Source: Bacteroidaceae bacterium (GTDB lineage Bacteria > Bacteroidota > Bacteroidia > Bacteroidales > Bacteroidaceae). From it: DNA of 48,510 bases. The translations under genes and the position numbers were made by a program. The notes beneath the pieces were generated by a model. It ran no database searches and was not told where the DNA came from. It saw nothing but the letters and a program-made list of their open reading frames with translations. The stretch is taken from positions 1 to 48,510 of the forward strand of contig JAFSKR010000005.1 of NCBI GenBank assembly GCA_017448825.1, given 5' to 3'. This document shows positions 33,778 to 43,009 of this stretch, in pieces (position 1 is the stretch's first letter; each line of letters begins with the position of its first letter).

Positions 33778-34965
33778 TTATGTTTCATACTCAAAGTCTT
33801 CCAGCTCTTCAATATCTTCTGCGTCAAGGTACTCGATGTCTTCCTCATCGGAAAGATCTTCATCTCCCCAACCTTCATCATCTTTAGCTATGTCGTCCAT
33901 GTAGGCAAAGGTCTTGGAAGCATGGATGATGGATTCCTGTGTGTTGATGGCAGCGATTTTGTTGCTCTCACTGTTCATCTCTTTCCACAGGATGTCTTTG
34001 AGTTCTTGAAGACCTTGTTGTGCCACTGCACTGATGAAGATGACAGGAATATCGTTAGGCAGTCCTTCCTTCAACATATCCTTGAGTTCCTCGTCTTGCC
34101 CTAATAGGTCGCACTTTGTGATGGCAAGTACACGTCCTTTATCGAGCAGGTCAGGGTTAAACTGTGCCAACTCGTTGAGCAGCACTTCGTATTCGTGGCG
34201 GATATCCTCCGTATCGGCTGGTACCATGAACAGCAACAGAGAGTTGCGTTCGATGTGGCGAAGAAAACGGAGTCCAAGGCCTCGTCCTTCGCTGGCTCCT
34301 TCGATGATGCCAGGGATGTCGGCGATGACAAACGAGCGTCCGTCTCGATACGATACGATGCCCAGCGATGGCTCCAGGGTGGTGAAGGGGTAGTTGTCAA
34401 TCTTGGGTTTGGCGGAAGAGATGGCGTTGACGAGGGTGGATTTTCCTGCATTAGGAAATCCAACGAGTCCCACGTCTGCCAATAGTTTCAGCTCCAAAAT
34501 GACACTTCGTTCCTGCATTGGTTCTCCTGGTTGTGCATAACGAGGTGCTTGATTGGTGGGGGTGGCGAAGTTAAAGTTTCCCAAACCGCCACGACCACCT
34601 TTCAACAGAATGACCTCCTGCTCATGTTCGGTTACATCGCAGATGTATTCGCCTGTCTCTGCATCATACACTGCTGTACCACAAGGCACTTCGATATATG
34701 CGTTTGCTCCTTGCTTTCCAGAAGACTTGTTTCTAGACCCATTGCCACCATGTTCTGCTTGGATGTGACGGTCATACCGAAGGTGCAGCAACGTCCAGTA
34801 ATTGCGGTTGCCCCGCAGAATTACGTGGCCACCACGACCTCCGTTGCCACCGTCAGGACCGCCTTTCGGCAGATACTTTGCACGGTGCATATGGGTGGAA
34901 CCTCGTCCACCTCGTCCCGAACGGCAATAGATCTTTACGTAGTCAATGAAATTGGATTCAGCCAT
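33778..34965 (-). CDS. obgE: GTPase ObgE/CgtA
   Basis: This 395-residue protein has the glycine-rich Obg fold (about 1-158, with [12 protein letters not shown]), then a G domain. G1 is GFPNAGKST at 169-177, G3 is DIPGI at 216-220, and G4 is TKCD at 283-286. The C-terminal tail is acidic (rich in Glu and Asp, ending [10 protein letters not shown]). Obg proteins act in late 50S ribosome assembly and stringent/stress control. It lies 2 bp after adk and 14 bp before pgeF. All nucleotide-binding motifs are intact. Confidence 0.97.
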   Translation of the reverse strand: MAESNFIDYVKIYCRSGRGGRGSTHMHRAKYLPKGGPDGGNGGRGGHVILRGNRNYWTLLHLRYDRHIQAEHGGNGSRNKSSGKQGANAYIEVPCGTAVYDAETGEYICDVTEHEQEVILLKGGRGGLGNFNFATPTNQAPRYAQPGEPMQERSVILELKLLADVGLVGFPNAGKSTLVNAISSAKPKIDNYPFTTLEPSLGIVSYRDGRSFVIADIPGIIEGASEGRGLGLRFLRHIERNSLLLFMVPADTEDIRHEYEVLLNELAQFNPDLLDKGRVLAITKCDLLGQDEELKDMLKEGLPNDIPVIFISAVAQQGLQELKDILWKEMNSESNKIAAINTQESIIHASKTFAYMDDIAKDDEGWGDEDLSDEEDIEYLDAEDIEELEDFEYET

Positions 34966-34967
34966 CC

Positions 34968-35540
34968 TTACTTTTGTGTGTCAAGGAAAGCAAAAATCTC
35001 ACTCAGCATTAAGTCCTTGGAACCCTTCCAAGTGAATGTGTTGCGAATGCCTTCCTGCTCAAACCACTTGGAGAGAGGTTCTGTCTGCTTGTGATACACT
35101 TCGAAACGTTTCTTGATGGTCTCTTCATTATCGTCGGCACGGCCTTGTTCCTTGGCACGGTTGAGCAAACGAGCCAAAAGGGTTTCTTCATCTACGATGA
35201 GTTCAATCATGAGACCCATGTCATGCTTGCGTTCAGCCAGCATCTTTTTCAAAGCCTCTGCCTGAGCGATGGTGCGTGGAAAACCGTCGAAGATGACGCC
35301 CTTGCCTGCAGGTAGTTCATCGTATGTCTTTGCCAGGATGTCAATCATCAGTTCGTCGGGGATGAGTTGACCGTTGTCAATATAATTCTTGGCTATTTTG
35401 CCCAATTCTGTTCCATTCTTGATCTCACTGCGGAGCACATCACCCGTAGAGATGTGACCCATACCATATCGTGTAACGATTTCATCGCTGTAAGTGCCCT
35501 TGCCTGAACCTGGAGCACCAAAGATAATGATATTCTTCAT
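34968..35540 (-). CDS. adk: Adenylate kinase, short form
   Basis: This 190-residue enzyme interconverts AMP, ADP and ATP. It has the P-loop GAPGSGKGT (residues 8-16), the AMP-binding [17 protein letters not shown], and a compact LID segment ([22 protein letters not shown]) without the zinc cysteines of the long form. It is 54 bp downstream of hpt and 2 bp upstream of obgE on the minus strand, so it is part of one operon. Confidence 0.97.
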   Translation of the reverse strand: MKNIIIFGAPGSGKGTYSDEIVTRYGMGHISTGDVLRSEIKNGTELGKIAKNYIDNGQLIPDELMIDILAKTYDELPAGKGVIFDGFPRTIAQAEALKKMLAERKHDMGLMIELIVDEETLLARLLNRAKEQGRADDNEETIKKRFEVYHKQTEPLSKWFEQEGIRNTFTWKGSKDLMLSEIFAFLDTQK

Positions 35541-35594
35541 AATTGATTGATGTAATGTGTTGTTTTGTTTGTTTTATTTTTGATTGTCTGATTT

Positions 35595-36125
35595 CTATTC
35601 TTTTACCACATAGATGCTTTTATAGTTCCTGCCGATACCGTCGTAGTCAAGACCGTATCCCACAATGAATTCATTGGGTATTTCCATGGCACAATACTTC
35701 ACGCTGAGGGGCATTTGTAGCTTGCCTGGCTTCATCAGCAGGGTTGCAATTTCCACAGAGCGGGCACCCTTCTCTGTGAGTTTGGGAATCAGGTTGTGCA
35801 TGGTTGTTCCTGTGTCGATAATGTCCTCTACAATAATGATGTCCCTGTCTTTTATATCGAGAGAAAGCCCTATCAATTCCTTCACCTTGCCTGTTGTTTC
35901 CATGCCTTCGTACGATGAAAACTTCGCAAATTGGATCTCGTGGTCGAAGTTGAGGTGGCGCACCAAATCGGCTGTAAACATGAAAGCACCATTCAAGATG
36001 GAGACGAGTATCGGATTGCGTCCTGTATAGTCCGTATTCAGTTTCTCTGCCAATGCAGCCACTTTTTCGGCTATCTGTTCATGGTGGATGAACGGTTCGA
36101 AATGTTTATCTTTAATTGTAATCAT
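35595..36125 (-). CDS. hpt: Hypoxanthine phosphoribosyltransferase
   Basis: This 176-residue purine salvage enzyme makes IMP or GMP from hypoxanthine or guanine and PRPP. The PRPP-binding loop VEDIIDTGTT is at 99-108, and the hood and purine-binding features (NEFIVGYGLDYDG) follow near the C-terminus. The start MITIKDKHF at 36125 is chosen because a -7 box lies at 36153-36160, which leaves the longer in-frame start at 36203 upstream of transcription. It is the first gene of hpt-adk-obgE-pgeF. Confidence 0.95.
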   Translation of the reverse strand: MITIKDKHFEPFIHHEQIAEKVAALAEKLNTDYTGRNPILVSILNGAFMFTADLVRHLNFDHEIQFAKFSSYEGMETTGKVKELIGLSLDIKDRDIIIVEDIIDTGTTMHNLIPKLTEKGARSVEIATLLMKPGKLQMPLSVKYCAMEIPNEFIVGYGLDYDGIGRNYKSIYVVKE

Positions 36126-36152
36126 GAAAGATTTTTGTCTATGATTTTTATG

Positions 36153-36160
36153 CAAATATA
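36153..36160 (-). promoter_or_regulatory. -7 box TATATTTG of the hpt operon
   Basis: On the minus strand this reads TATATTTG, matching TAnnTTTG, 27 bp before the hpt start codon. No TTTG is seen at the ideal -33 distance. It defines the start of hpt. Confidence 0.55.
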
Positions 36161-36266
36161 CAAAAAAATCCCTGTTTGAGGGTGAAATAATGAATAATAA
36201 CACTAAAAAATAGGACAGAAACTGACTTTTTGTGCAAAATTTAGCATTTTTTTAATATCTATTTAC

Positions 36267-36274
36267 TATTTTTG
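36267..36274 (+). promoter_or_regulatory. -7 box TATTTTTG of the nnr gene
   Basis: TATTTTTG is an exact TAnnTTTG match. Transcription would begin near 36281, downstream of an in-frame TTG codon at 36272, so the ATG at 36317 is the likely translation start. Confidence 0.55.
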
Positions 36275-36316
36275 CACATCGAAGCATCTCCTGTTGTTAT
36301 TCCATTTCATGACGTT

Positions 36317-37864
36317 ATGAAGATTTTATCCGCACCACAACTAAAGGTGGTAGATGCCTACACGATAGAGCATGAGTCAATCAGTTCCACAACCTTGATG
36401 GAACGTGCTTCCCGTGCGGTGGCAGACAAGATACGTGCTCGGTGGAAGGTCGAAACCCCCATCAAGATATTTGCAGGTCCAGGCAACAATGGAGGCGATG
36501 CGCTTGCCATTGCTCGTATGTTAGGAGAGTCAAACTATAATGTCTATGTCTATTTGTTCAACATCTCTGGCACGCTTTCATCTGATTGCCAGATTAACAA
36601 GCAACGACTGCTTGACTTTCTCGCAGTCAAGAAAACCACTTTAGGCACTCCCAACATAGAATTTACGGAAATTACTTCTCAATTCACTCCTCCGAAGCTT
36701 GGAACGGACGATTTGGTGATTGATGGTCTCTTCGGTACAGGACTTTCGCGCCCGCTGAATGGTGGCTTTGCCTCGGTGGTGAAGTACATCAACGCCTCTC
36801 CAGCCACAGTCGTTTCAATTGATGTCCCCTCTGGTTTGATGTGTGAAGACAACACTTACAATGTGATGAACCATATTGTCAAGGCAACGATTACATACAC
36901 TATTCAGTATCCCAAATTGGCATTTTTCTTTGCTGAACATGAGCAGTATGTGGGAGAATGGGAAGTATTGGATGTTGGCATCACAGACCCCGTAACGGAG
37001 GAAACTCAGACCCCCTATTATTTTACTGAACAAACAGAAGTGCAGGGTATGTTGAAGAAACGTTCCAGGTTCGCGCATAAAGGTACTATGGGACATGCAC
37101 TGCTCATTGCTGGCAAGAAGGGTATGGCTGGTGCTGCCGTTCTCAGTGCTACGGCCTGTCTCCGTAGTGGAGTGGGAAAGGTGACGGTGCGCACTCCCGA
37201 GTACAATGTGCCGATTCTTCAAACTTGTGTGCCAGAAGCTGTGTTGAATGTGGATGTTGACCCTAATTGCTTCAGCCAGTCTTTCGACACCAGCGAGTAC
37301 GATGCAATGGCAATAGGTCCAGGCATTGGCACGGGTTCCTATACGGTGCAAGCGTTTATCGAACAGGTCAGTTTGTCGAAGTGTCCAATGGTGATAGATG
37401 CCGATGCACTCAACATCATTGGTTCGCATCGTGGTTGGATTTCTCAGTTGCCCCGTCGTTGTATCCTCACTCCTCATAAGAAGGAACTCTTTGGACTCAT
37501 TAGTACAACACGAAATTCTTACGAAGAATTGGAACGTACTCGCGAACTCTGTGTACGTCAGCAGATATATATTGTTATCAAGGGTGCTTATTCTGCCGTG
37601 GTCACGCCTGAGGGAAATGTTTTTTTCAATCCGACAGGCAATCCAGGCATGGCAACCGCTGGTAGTGGCGATGTGTTGACAGGCATCATTCTTGCTTTGC
37701 TTGCTCAGGCGTATCCTCCTGATTTTGCAGTCCGATTGGGTGTTTATCTGCATGGTCTTTCTGGCGATTTGGCTGTCGAGGATTTATGTTACGAAGGTCT
37801 CATCGCAAGCGACCTCGTTGCTTATCTCCCAAAGGCCTTCAAGTTATTGAGAGATAATCTATAA
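36317..37864 (+). CDS. nnr: Bifunctional NAD(P)H-hydrate epimerase/dehydratase
   Basis: This 515-residue enzyme repairs damaged (hydrated) NADH and NADPH. The N-terminal epimerase domain (YjeF_N, about 1-215) shows AGPGNNGGDALAIAR near 52-66. The C-terminal ADP/ATP-dependent dehydratase domain (about 235-510, ribokinase-like) shows GHALLIAGKKGMAGAA and the catalytic GNPGMATAGSGDVLTG at 441-456. The start at MKILSAPQLK is chosen on the upstream -7 box. It is followed 5 bp later by a DUF4831 gene. This fused two-domain form is the common bacterial arrangement. Confidence 0.95.
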   Translation: MKILSAPQLKVVDAYTIEHESISSTTLMERASRAVADKIRARWKVETPIKIFAGPGNNGGDALAIARMLGESNYNVYVYLFNISGTLSSDCQINKQRLLDFLAVKKTTLGTPNIEFTEITSQFTPPKLGTDDLVIDGLFGTGLSRPLNGGFASVVKYINASPATVVSIDVPSGLMCEDNTYNVMNHIVKATITYTIQYPKLAFFFAEHEQYVGEWEVLDVGITDPVTEETQTPYYFTEQTEVQGMLKKRSRFAHKGTMGHALLIAGKKGMAGAAVLSATACLRSGVGKVTVRTPEYNVPILQTCVPEAVLNVDVDPNCFSQSFDTSEYDAMAIGPGIGTGSYTVQAFIEQVSLSKCPMVIDADALNIIGSHRGWISQLPRRCILTPHKKELFGLISTTRNSYEELERTRELCVRQQIYIVIKGAYSAVVTPEGNVFFNPTGNPGMATAGSGDVLTGIILALLAQAYPPDFAVRLGVYLHGLSGDLAVEDLCYEGLIASDLVAYLPKAFKLLRDNL

Positions 37865-37869
37865 AAAGC

Positions 37870-38925
37870 ATGAAGATGAAAAGAAAAGTATTGATAATAT
37901 TGACCTTGTTGTTTTCGTTAGGTGCTGTGGCACAAACGCAAGTGAACGAGTTCAATCCAGGTCTTGTGGCAGGTGGTGTGAATTATGCTTTACCCAAGAC
38001 CGTCTTAAAGGTGGATGTGTCTGCTGTGAAGGTGGTTTACACTCCTGGTGAATTTGCGAAATACGCAGAGCGTTATCTTCACATTGGTGGTGTGAGTACA
38101 GAGTCTTCCACTGCTTGGAATACCACGGGCCTCACAATTTATCAAGAAGGAGTGCCTGATACACAGAAAGTTTTCACCGTTAAACTAAAGGACAAGACCG
38201 TTGCTCCGATGGTGCAACTGACCAACAGTGGTGTGCTTGTTGCTGTGAATACGAGAACCAATTTGGTAGAAAATACACTTCCTCCTTCCACGACTACCAA
38301 TCACAGACTCGATGCGCGTCAGTACCTGACTGAAGACATCCTTGCTGCCACTTCCACCGCAAAGATGGCGGAACTGACGGCGCAGGAGATTCTTGACATC
38401 CGCGAGAGCAAGAACGCTATCAAGCGTGGGCAGGTGGAATCGATGCCGCAAGATGGCGCATCGCTCAAGATTGTGCTCGACGAACTGAATTTGCAGGAAG
38501 AAGCACTCACGCAGCTTTTCACGGGCTATACTGACACCACCTTTGTGACCGAATCCTTCAGTGTCCTTCCTGTTGCCGACATCGACAAGCAAGTGCTCTT
38601 CCGCTTCTCGCATAGGTTGGGATTTGTCGATGCCGATGACTTGGCTGGCGAACCTTATTATGTCTCAGTGGAAGACCAGCATACCGTCCTTTTGCCTAAT
38701 GAAAAAGAGGTGGCGAAACGAAAAATAGAGGGTCTTGTGTACAATATGCCCAGCATGGCAAACGTTATTATAAGTACGATGCAGCATACGATTTATGAAC
38801 GTGAGTTGCCTTTTGCCCAGTTTGGCACCATTGATATGTTAAGCCCCACACTCTTCAATAAAGGGGCAACCACCAAGTTGACACTTTATCCTGCCACTGG
38901 TGGTATTATGCACTTGGAGCAATAA
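37870..38925 (+). CDS. DUF4831-family exported protein
   Basis: This 351-residue protein has a signal peptide (KVLIILTLLFSLGAVAQTQ). Its body is typical of the Bacteroidetes-only DUF4831 family (VNYALPKTVLKVDVSAVKVV; AKYAERYLHIGGV; AAGTS-like SATAKMAELTAQEILDIRES region). No catalytic motif is seen and the function of the family is not known. It starts 5 bp after nnr and is 55 bp before an aquaporin gene, so all three may be cotranscribed. The signal suggests periplasmic location. Confidence 0.8.
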   Translation: MKMKRKVLIILTLLFSLGAVAQTQVNEFNPGLVAGGVNYALPKTVLKVDVSAVKVVYTPGEFAKYAERYLHIGGVSTESSTAWNTTGLTIYQEGVPDTQKVFTVKLKDKTVAPMVQLTNSGVLVAVNTRTNLVENTLPPSTTTNHRLDARQYLTEDILAATSTAKMAELTAQEILDIRESKNAIKRGQVESMPQDGASLKIVLDELNLQEEALTQLFTGYTDTTFVTESFSVLPVADIDKQVLFRFSHRLGFVDADDLAGEPYYVSVEDQHTVLLPNEKEVAKRKIEGLVYNMPSMANVIISTMQHTIYERELPFAQFGTIDMLSPTLFNKGATTKLTLYPATGGIMHLEQ

Positions 38926-38980
38926 AACAAAAAATACTCATAAAAACTTATTTACAAACATCTAAAAACATTCAGAAAGT

Positions 38981-39658
38981 ATGAAAAAGTATCTTGCAGA
39001 AATGGTGGGAACAATGGTTCTTACACTGCTTGGCTGCGGTACAGCAGTCTCACTCAACTGCGGTTCTGACACCGCTTCAGTCGTTGGTACAGCCATCGCG
39101 TTCGGTCTTGCTGTTGTGGCAATGGCTTACACTATTGGTGGCATTTCGGGTTGCCACATCAATCCAGCCATCACGCTTGGCTGCCTCATCTCTAAGCGTA
39201 TCAGCGGTAAGGATGCTGGTATGTATATGATCTTTCAGGTGATTGGTGCTGTGATTGGTGCAGCTATCCTCTTCGCCCTCACGTCTAACGACATGGCCTT
39301 GGCTGGTGGCACAACGACCGGTGCTAACAGCACTGGCGACCACGGTGTGGTGGTAGGTCTCATTGCCGAAATCGTCCTCACTTGTATCTTCGTGCTCGTT
39401 GTATTGGGTACTACTGATGCCAAGAAAGGTGCTGGTAATTTTGCCGGTCTTGCCATTGGTCTTTCCCTCATCCTTATCCACCTCGTGGGCATTCACTACA
39501 CAGGCACTTCTGTGAACCCTGCCCGTTCTATCGGTCCTGCTCTCTTCGAAGGTGGTCAGGCACTCAACGACCTTTGGGTGTTCATCGTTGGTCCATTCGT
39601 TGGTGCAGCCATTGCCGCTGGCATCTGGAAGATGATTGGTGGTGAAGAAAACGCATAA
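38981..39658 (+). CDS. aqpZ: Aquaporin / MIP-family channel (AqpZ-like)
   Basis: This 225-residue membrane protein has six helices and the two half-helix NPA motifs of water channels: CHINPAITLG (Asn61-Pro-Ala) and TSVNPARSIGPAL (Asn179-Pro-Ala-Arg182). The Arg after the second NPA, with the small pore residues, fits an orthodox water channel like AqpZ rather than a glycerol facilitator, which usually has Asp here (NPARD). A good terminator follows. Symbol by family resemblance. Confidence 0.92.
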   Translation: MKKYLAEMVGTMVLTLLGCGTAVSLNCGSDTASVVGTAIAFGLAVVAMAYTIGGISGCHINPAITLGCLISKRISGKDAGMYMIFQVIGAVIGAAILFALTSNDMALAGGTTTGANSTGDHGVVVGLIAEIVLTCIFVLVVLGTTDAKKGAGNFAGLAIGLSLILIHLVGIHYTGTSVNPARSIGPALFEGGQALNDLWVFIVGPFVGAAIAAGIWKMIGGEENA

Positions 39659-39675
39659 TAAGTAATTAGATAAAG

Positions 39676-39709
39676 AAAGCGAGACACATTTTAGTGCCTC
39701 GCTTTTTTT
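39676..39709. terminator. Intrinsic terminator after aqpZ (bidirectional)
   Basis: Arms aaagcgagacac (39676-39687) and gtgcctcgcttt (39694-39705) pair with one mismatch around atttta, and T residues continue to 39709. It separates aqpZ from the convergent beta-flower gene and can serve both. Confidence 0.88.
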
Positions 39710-39721
39710 GTTGTTTCGATT

Positions 39722-40138
39722 CTATTTTTTGAAGAAATCGAAGAAAAAGAACACGGCTGCATAACGAACAGGAACGCCCTTTGCATAGCCGATAGTGGAG
39801 TTGCTGGAGTTCCTTACGGTTCCGTCCGATTCAATCTTTCCGATGGTTGAGTTGCTGCCATTTCTCACGGTGCCGTTCGATTCCACTTTCCCGATGCTTG
39901 AATTGCTGCTGTTGCGGATGGTGCCATCCGAATCAATCTTTCCGATGCTTGAGTTGCTGCTGTTGCGAATCGTACCATCACGTTCAATCTTTCCGATGGT
40001 CGAATTGCTTGAGTTTCTCACCGTACCGTCCGATTCAATTTTACCGATGTACGAGTTGCTGCTGTTCCTCAAGTCTTGAGCATTCATTGCCAGAACAGAA
40101 GAAACTAATGCCAATAATAAAAAAAGCCTTTTCATCAT
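39722..40138 (-). CDS. Tandem-repeat '5-fold beta-flower'-like secreted protein
   Basis: This 138-residue protein has a signal peptide (MKRLFLLLALVSSVLAMNAQ) and then six or more 17-residue repeats of the form RNSSNSxIGKIESDGTV, ending in a short aromatic tail (AAVFFFFDFFKK). At the DNA level the repeats are 51-bp units. The repeat pattern resembles small Bacteroidetes proteins described as a beta-flower fold; I assign it by pattern memory only. Function unknown; likely periplasmic. It has a good minus-strand promoter at 40422-40453, giving a leader of about 275 nt that contains a copy of the dispersed MITE-like element. Confidence 0.75.
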   Translation of the reverse strand: MMKRLFLLLALVSSVLAMNAQDLRNSSNSYIGKIESDGTVRNSSNSTIGKIERDGTIRNSSNSSIGKIDSDGTIRNSSNSSIGKVESNGTVRNGSNSTIGKIESDGTVRNSSNSTIGYAKGVPVRYAAVFFFFDFFKK

Positions 40139-40175
40139 CTTGTGTTTTTAATAAGTTATACAATTATGTTTACTT

Positions 40176-40349
40176 AACTTTCTGAAGTTATCGCTTCGCT
40201 CGAAGTTATCGAAGTTAACGAAGTTATCGACGATACTTTTTGCGATAGTCTTCAATGCTGTTTCAATGTCCGTAACTATTGTCGTTAACTTCGAGCGAAG
40301 CACTCACTTCGCTAACTTCGTTAACTTCAAAAATATACAACTTGCGAAA
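40176..40349 (-). repeat. MITE/REPIN-like dispersed element, copy 3 (inverted)
   Basis: The reverse complement of this stretch begins tttcgcaagttgtatat and ends cagaaagtt, as the other two copies do, with the core gacaatagttac, gaaacagcattgaa and ctatcgcaaaaagtatcgtc nearly identical to the copy at 26157. The arms again consist of 9-bp units (cgaagttat, cgaagttaa). It lies within the predicted 5' untranslated leader of the beta-flower gene, so it would be present in the mRNA. Confidence 0.85.
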
Positions 40350-40421
40350 CTTAAATCATGTTTATAAGTTGGGTAGTCCTATTTTCAACGAAACAGTGTC
40401 ATCTGCCCTTCAATGAAGGCA

Positions 40422-40453
40422 CAAAGTTACAACTTTTTCCTAACACATCCAAA
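40422..40453 (-). promoter_or_regulatory. Promoter TTTG-20-TAACTTTG of the beta-flower gene
   Basis: On the minus strand TTTG (40453-40450) and TAACTTTG (40429-40422) are separated by exactly 20 nt. It reads toward 40138. Confidence 0.75.
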
Positions 40454-40573
40454 TTCTGCCTTACTTTTTCTCCGTTCTCTAATCGTTTCGTGTGGAAAGG
40501 ATGTCTCTCAGTGTCGTGCCGGTGAAGGTGTGCCCTTCATCGTAATTGTTTTTTGAAAAAAAGCGAGGGAATG

Positions 40574-40605
40574 TTTGTACCTATGTGAAAAAAGGTGTAA
40601 CTTTG
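40574..40605 (+). promoter_or_regulatory. Promoter TTTG-20-TAACTTTG of the GH92 gene
   Basis: TTTG at 40574-40577 and TAACTTTG at 40598-40605 are separated by 20 nt. Transcription would begin near 40612, which rules out an in-frame start at 40575 and favours the ATG at 40689. Confidence 0.8.
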
Positions 40606-40688
40606 TGGCAGATAATGGGATGCTTTATCCTTGCATCGGGTTGGCTATCCCTGTTCAGATTGCCCATTCATCAATACGTGAAACTCGA

Positions 40689-43007
40689 ATGAGAAGGATG
40701 AAAAATAGTTTTTTCCTGACGATGTGGCTCTGCCTTGAGGGCTACATCAATCTGTGCATGGCGCAGCAATTCACCCCTCTTTCCTTGATAGACACCCGTG
40801 TGGGTACTGCGGTCAGTGAGACGCAGACAGCAGGGATGTTCGGGTCGGGCACAGAAGAGTATGCCCATACGTTGCCTGCCGTGTTGGAACCGAACGGCAT
40901 GAACTTCTGGACACCTGAGACGGCTGGTGCCACGGAGACGAAGGGCGTGTGTCCTTATCTCTATCAGTACAATCGGCTGACGGGTTTTCGTTGCTCCCAT
41001 TGGATCGTGGGAGGATGCACACAGGATTACGGGTCGTTTTCTCTCTTTCCCACAGCCCATCCAGCCGACTCCGCTTCTTTTTACTCACATGAGCAGGAGG
41101 TGGCCACCCCTACTTACTATTCCGTGTTTCTTGACGATGTTCAGGCAAAGGTGGAAATGACAGGACGGAGTCGTTCTGCCATCTTCCGCTTGACGTATGC
41201 CAACGCAGATTCTGCATACATGGTGGTGACAGTGAACAGTGATGAGGGAGAGGGGCAGATAGGCATTGACTATGAGCGGAAACTTATTTGGGGCGAGAAC
41301 CCCGTTCATCGTATCTATCAGGGATGGGGCGAACGGGCAGGTTTCAGTGGTTGGTTTGTGATGAAGAGCGATGCCGAGATTGTGGCGAGCGGGCGGATTG
41401 ACTCACAACGCATTTGGGTGAAGTTCAAGCGGACAGGGAAGCCCATCCTCTTGAAGGCTGCCAGTTCGTTCACTTCGGTGGATGGAGCTTTGATGAACCT
41501 TGAATCGGAAATTCCACATTGGGACTTTGAGAAGACTCGGAAAGAATTGGAAACGATATGGGAGAAGAAACTGGCTCAAGTGGAGGTGCAGTCGGACGAT
41601 GAGGCTGAGAAGGCCAAGTTCTACACGGCACTGTATCATGCCTCCTTCCTGCCACACATCATCAACAATGTCGATGGCTCTTATCCAACCTTTGCAGAAG
41701 GTAAGACAATCCACAACGACAACACGTTAGTGGATTTTGGCTTGCAACTGAGTATGTACGACTACTATGACGACTTTTCCATGTGGGACACCTATCGTGC
41801 ACTCCATCCGCTGCTCATCATCCTTGAACCTCAGAAGAGTGGGGAGATGATGCAGTCGTTGGTGACGAAGTATCGGCAGGGTGGATGGATGCCGATTTTC
41901 CCCTGCTGGAACTCCTACACGGCGGCGATGATTGGCGACCATGCGGCGGCAGCCATTGCTGATGCATACGTGAAAGGCATTCGGAATTTCGATGTGGTGA
42001 AGGCTTACGAAGGACTTCGGAAGAATGCATTTGAAAGCCCTGCCACATACGAGGAATACAAGAATGGTATGGGGCGCAGGGCGTTGAAGTCCTATCAGGA
42101 GTATGGCTATATCCCCTTGGAAGACAGCGTGAAAGAGGCATTCCATCAGAACGAGCAGGTGTCGCGCACCTTGGAATATGCCTATGACGACTATGCCTTG
42201 GCGCAGATGGCTCGAACGATGATAGACAATCCATATTTGAAAGGCATCGACCGTGCCTCCATGCAGAAGGATTATACCGCGCTGATGCAGCGGAGCCACA
42301 ACTGGCGCAACATGATAGACCCCAAGATGCGACGTGTCAACGGTCGCCATGCTGATGGCAGTTTCGTGACAGAAGCCGATACGCAATACTTGAAAGAGCC
42401 CGAAAAGCATCCCGACACAAAGGCGCTGACGGAAACGACTTTTGTCACCTTCATCACCGAGGGTACGCCTTGCCACTACACGTGGTATGTGCCGCACGAT
42501 ATTCCTGGACTTATCAAGGCGATGGGTGGCAAGGGCGCGTTTGAGGAAAAGTTGGATGCCATGTTTGAGAAGGGCTACTATTGGCATGGCAACGAACCTT
42601 GCCACCAGATAGCCTACCTCTACGACTTCATCGGCAAGCCTTGGAAGACCCAACAGGCGGTGCGACACATCATGGCAACGGAATACCTCAACTCGGTGGG
42701 AGGCCTTTCTGGCAACGACGATGCAGGACAGATGTCGGCTTGGTACATCTTCTCCGCTCTTGGATTCTATCCTGTGTGCCCTGCCACCGACCGCTACTAC
42801 CTCGGTTCGCCCATTTTCCCCCGTGTTGATATTCATCTGGAGAATGGTCGCGTCTTCACTATCATTGCCGAGAACGCTTCGCCAGAGAACATCTATGTGA
42901 AGTCGCTGAAACTGAACGGATTGAAGCACACGCTTCCTTACATCACCCATGAGAACATCATGCGAGGGGGCACCTTGAGATTTTCGATGACGAACACGCA
43001 CGAATAA
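40689..43007 (+). CDS. GH92-family alpha-mannosidase
   Basis: This 772-residue glycoside hydrolase has a signal peptide (RMKNSFFLTMWLCLEGYINLCMAQ region). The N-terminal beta-sandwich starts LSLIDTRVGTAVSETQTAGM, and a large (alpha/alpha)6 domain follows. Conserved family stretches are HYTWYVPHDIPGLIKAMGG, YYWHGNEPCHQIAYLYDF and GLSGNDDAGQMSAWYIFSAL; the acidic residues of GH92 lie in these. GH92 enzymes are calcium-dependent exo-alpha-mannosidases, mostly trimming N-glycans or yeast mannan. Start at MRRMKN is chosen because the promoter lies at 40574-40605. An MFS transporter begins 2 bp after the stop, suggesting linked uptake. Confidence 0.93.
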   Translation: MRRMKNSFFLTMWLCLEGYINLCMAQQFTPLSLIDTRVGTAVSETQTAGMFGSGTEEYAHTLPAVLEPNGMNFWTPETAGATETKGVCPYLYQYNRLTGFRCSHWIVGGCTQDYGSFSLFPTAHPADSASFYSHEQEVATPTYYSVFLDDVQAKVEMTGRSRSAIFRLTYANADSAYMVVTVNSDEGEGQIGIDYERKLIWGENPVHRIYQGWGERAGFSGWFVMKSDAEIVASGRIDSQRIWVKFKRTGKPILLKAASSFTSVDGALMNLESEIPHWDFEKTRKELETIWEKKLAQVEVQSDDEAEKAKFYTALYHASFLPHIINNVDGSYPTFAEGKTIHNDNTLVDFGLQLSMYDYYDDFSMWDTYRALHPLLIILEPQKSGEMMQSLVTKYRQGGWMPIFPCWNSYTAAMIGDHAAAAIADAYVKGIRNFDVVKAYEGLRKNAFESPATYEEYKNGMGRRALKSYQEYGYIPLEDSVKEAFHQNEQVSRTLEYAYDDYALAQMARTMIDNPYLKGIDRASMQKDYTALMQRSHNWRNMIDPKMRRVNGRHADGSFVTEADTQYLKEPEKHPDTKALTETTFVTFITEGTPCHYTWYVPHDIPGLIKAMGGKGAFEEKLDAMFEKGYYWHGNEPCHQIAYLYDFIGKPWKTQQAVRHIMATEYLNSVGGLSGNDDAGQMSAWYIFSALGFYPVCPATDRYYLGSPIFPRVDIHLENGRVFTIIAENASPENIYVKSLKLNGLKHTLPYITHENIMRGGTLRFSMTNTHE

Positions 43008-43009
43008 CT

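Noticed and set aside
36272-36316. Longer nnr start at TTG 36272
   Set aside because: It lies within the -7 box region, upstream of the expected transcription start near 36281.
40575-40688. Longer GH92 start at 40575
   Set aside because: It overlaps the -33 box of a perfect promoter and would put a poor N-terminal extension before the signal peptide.
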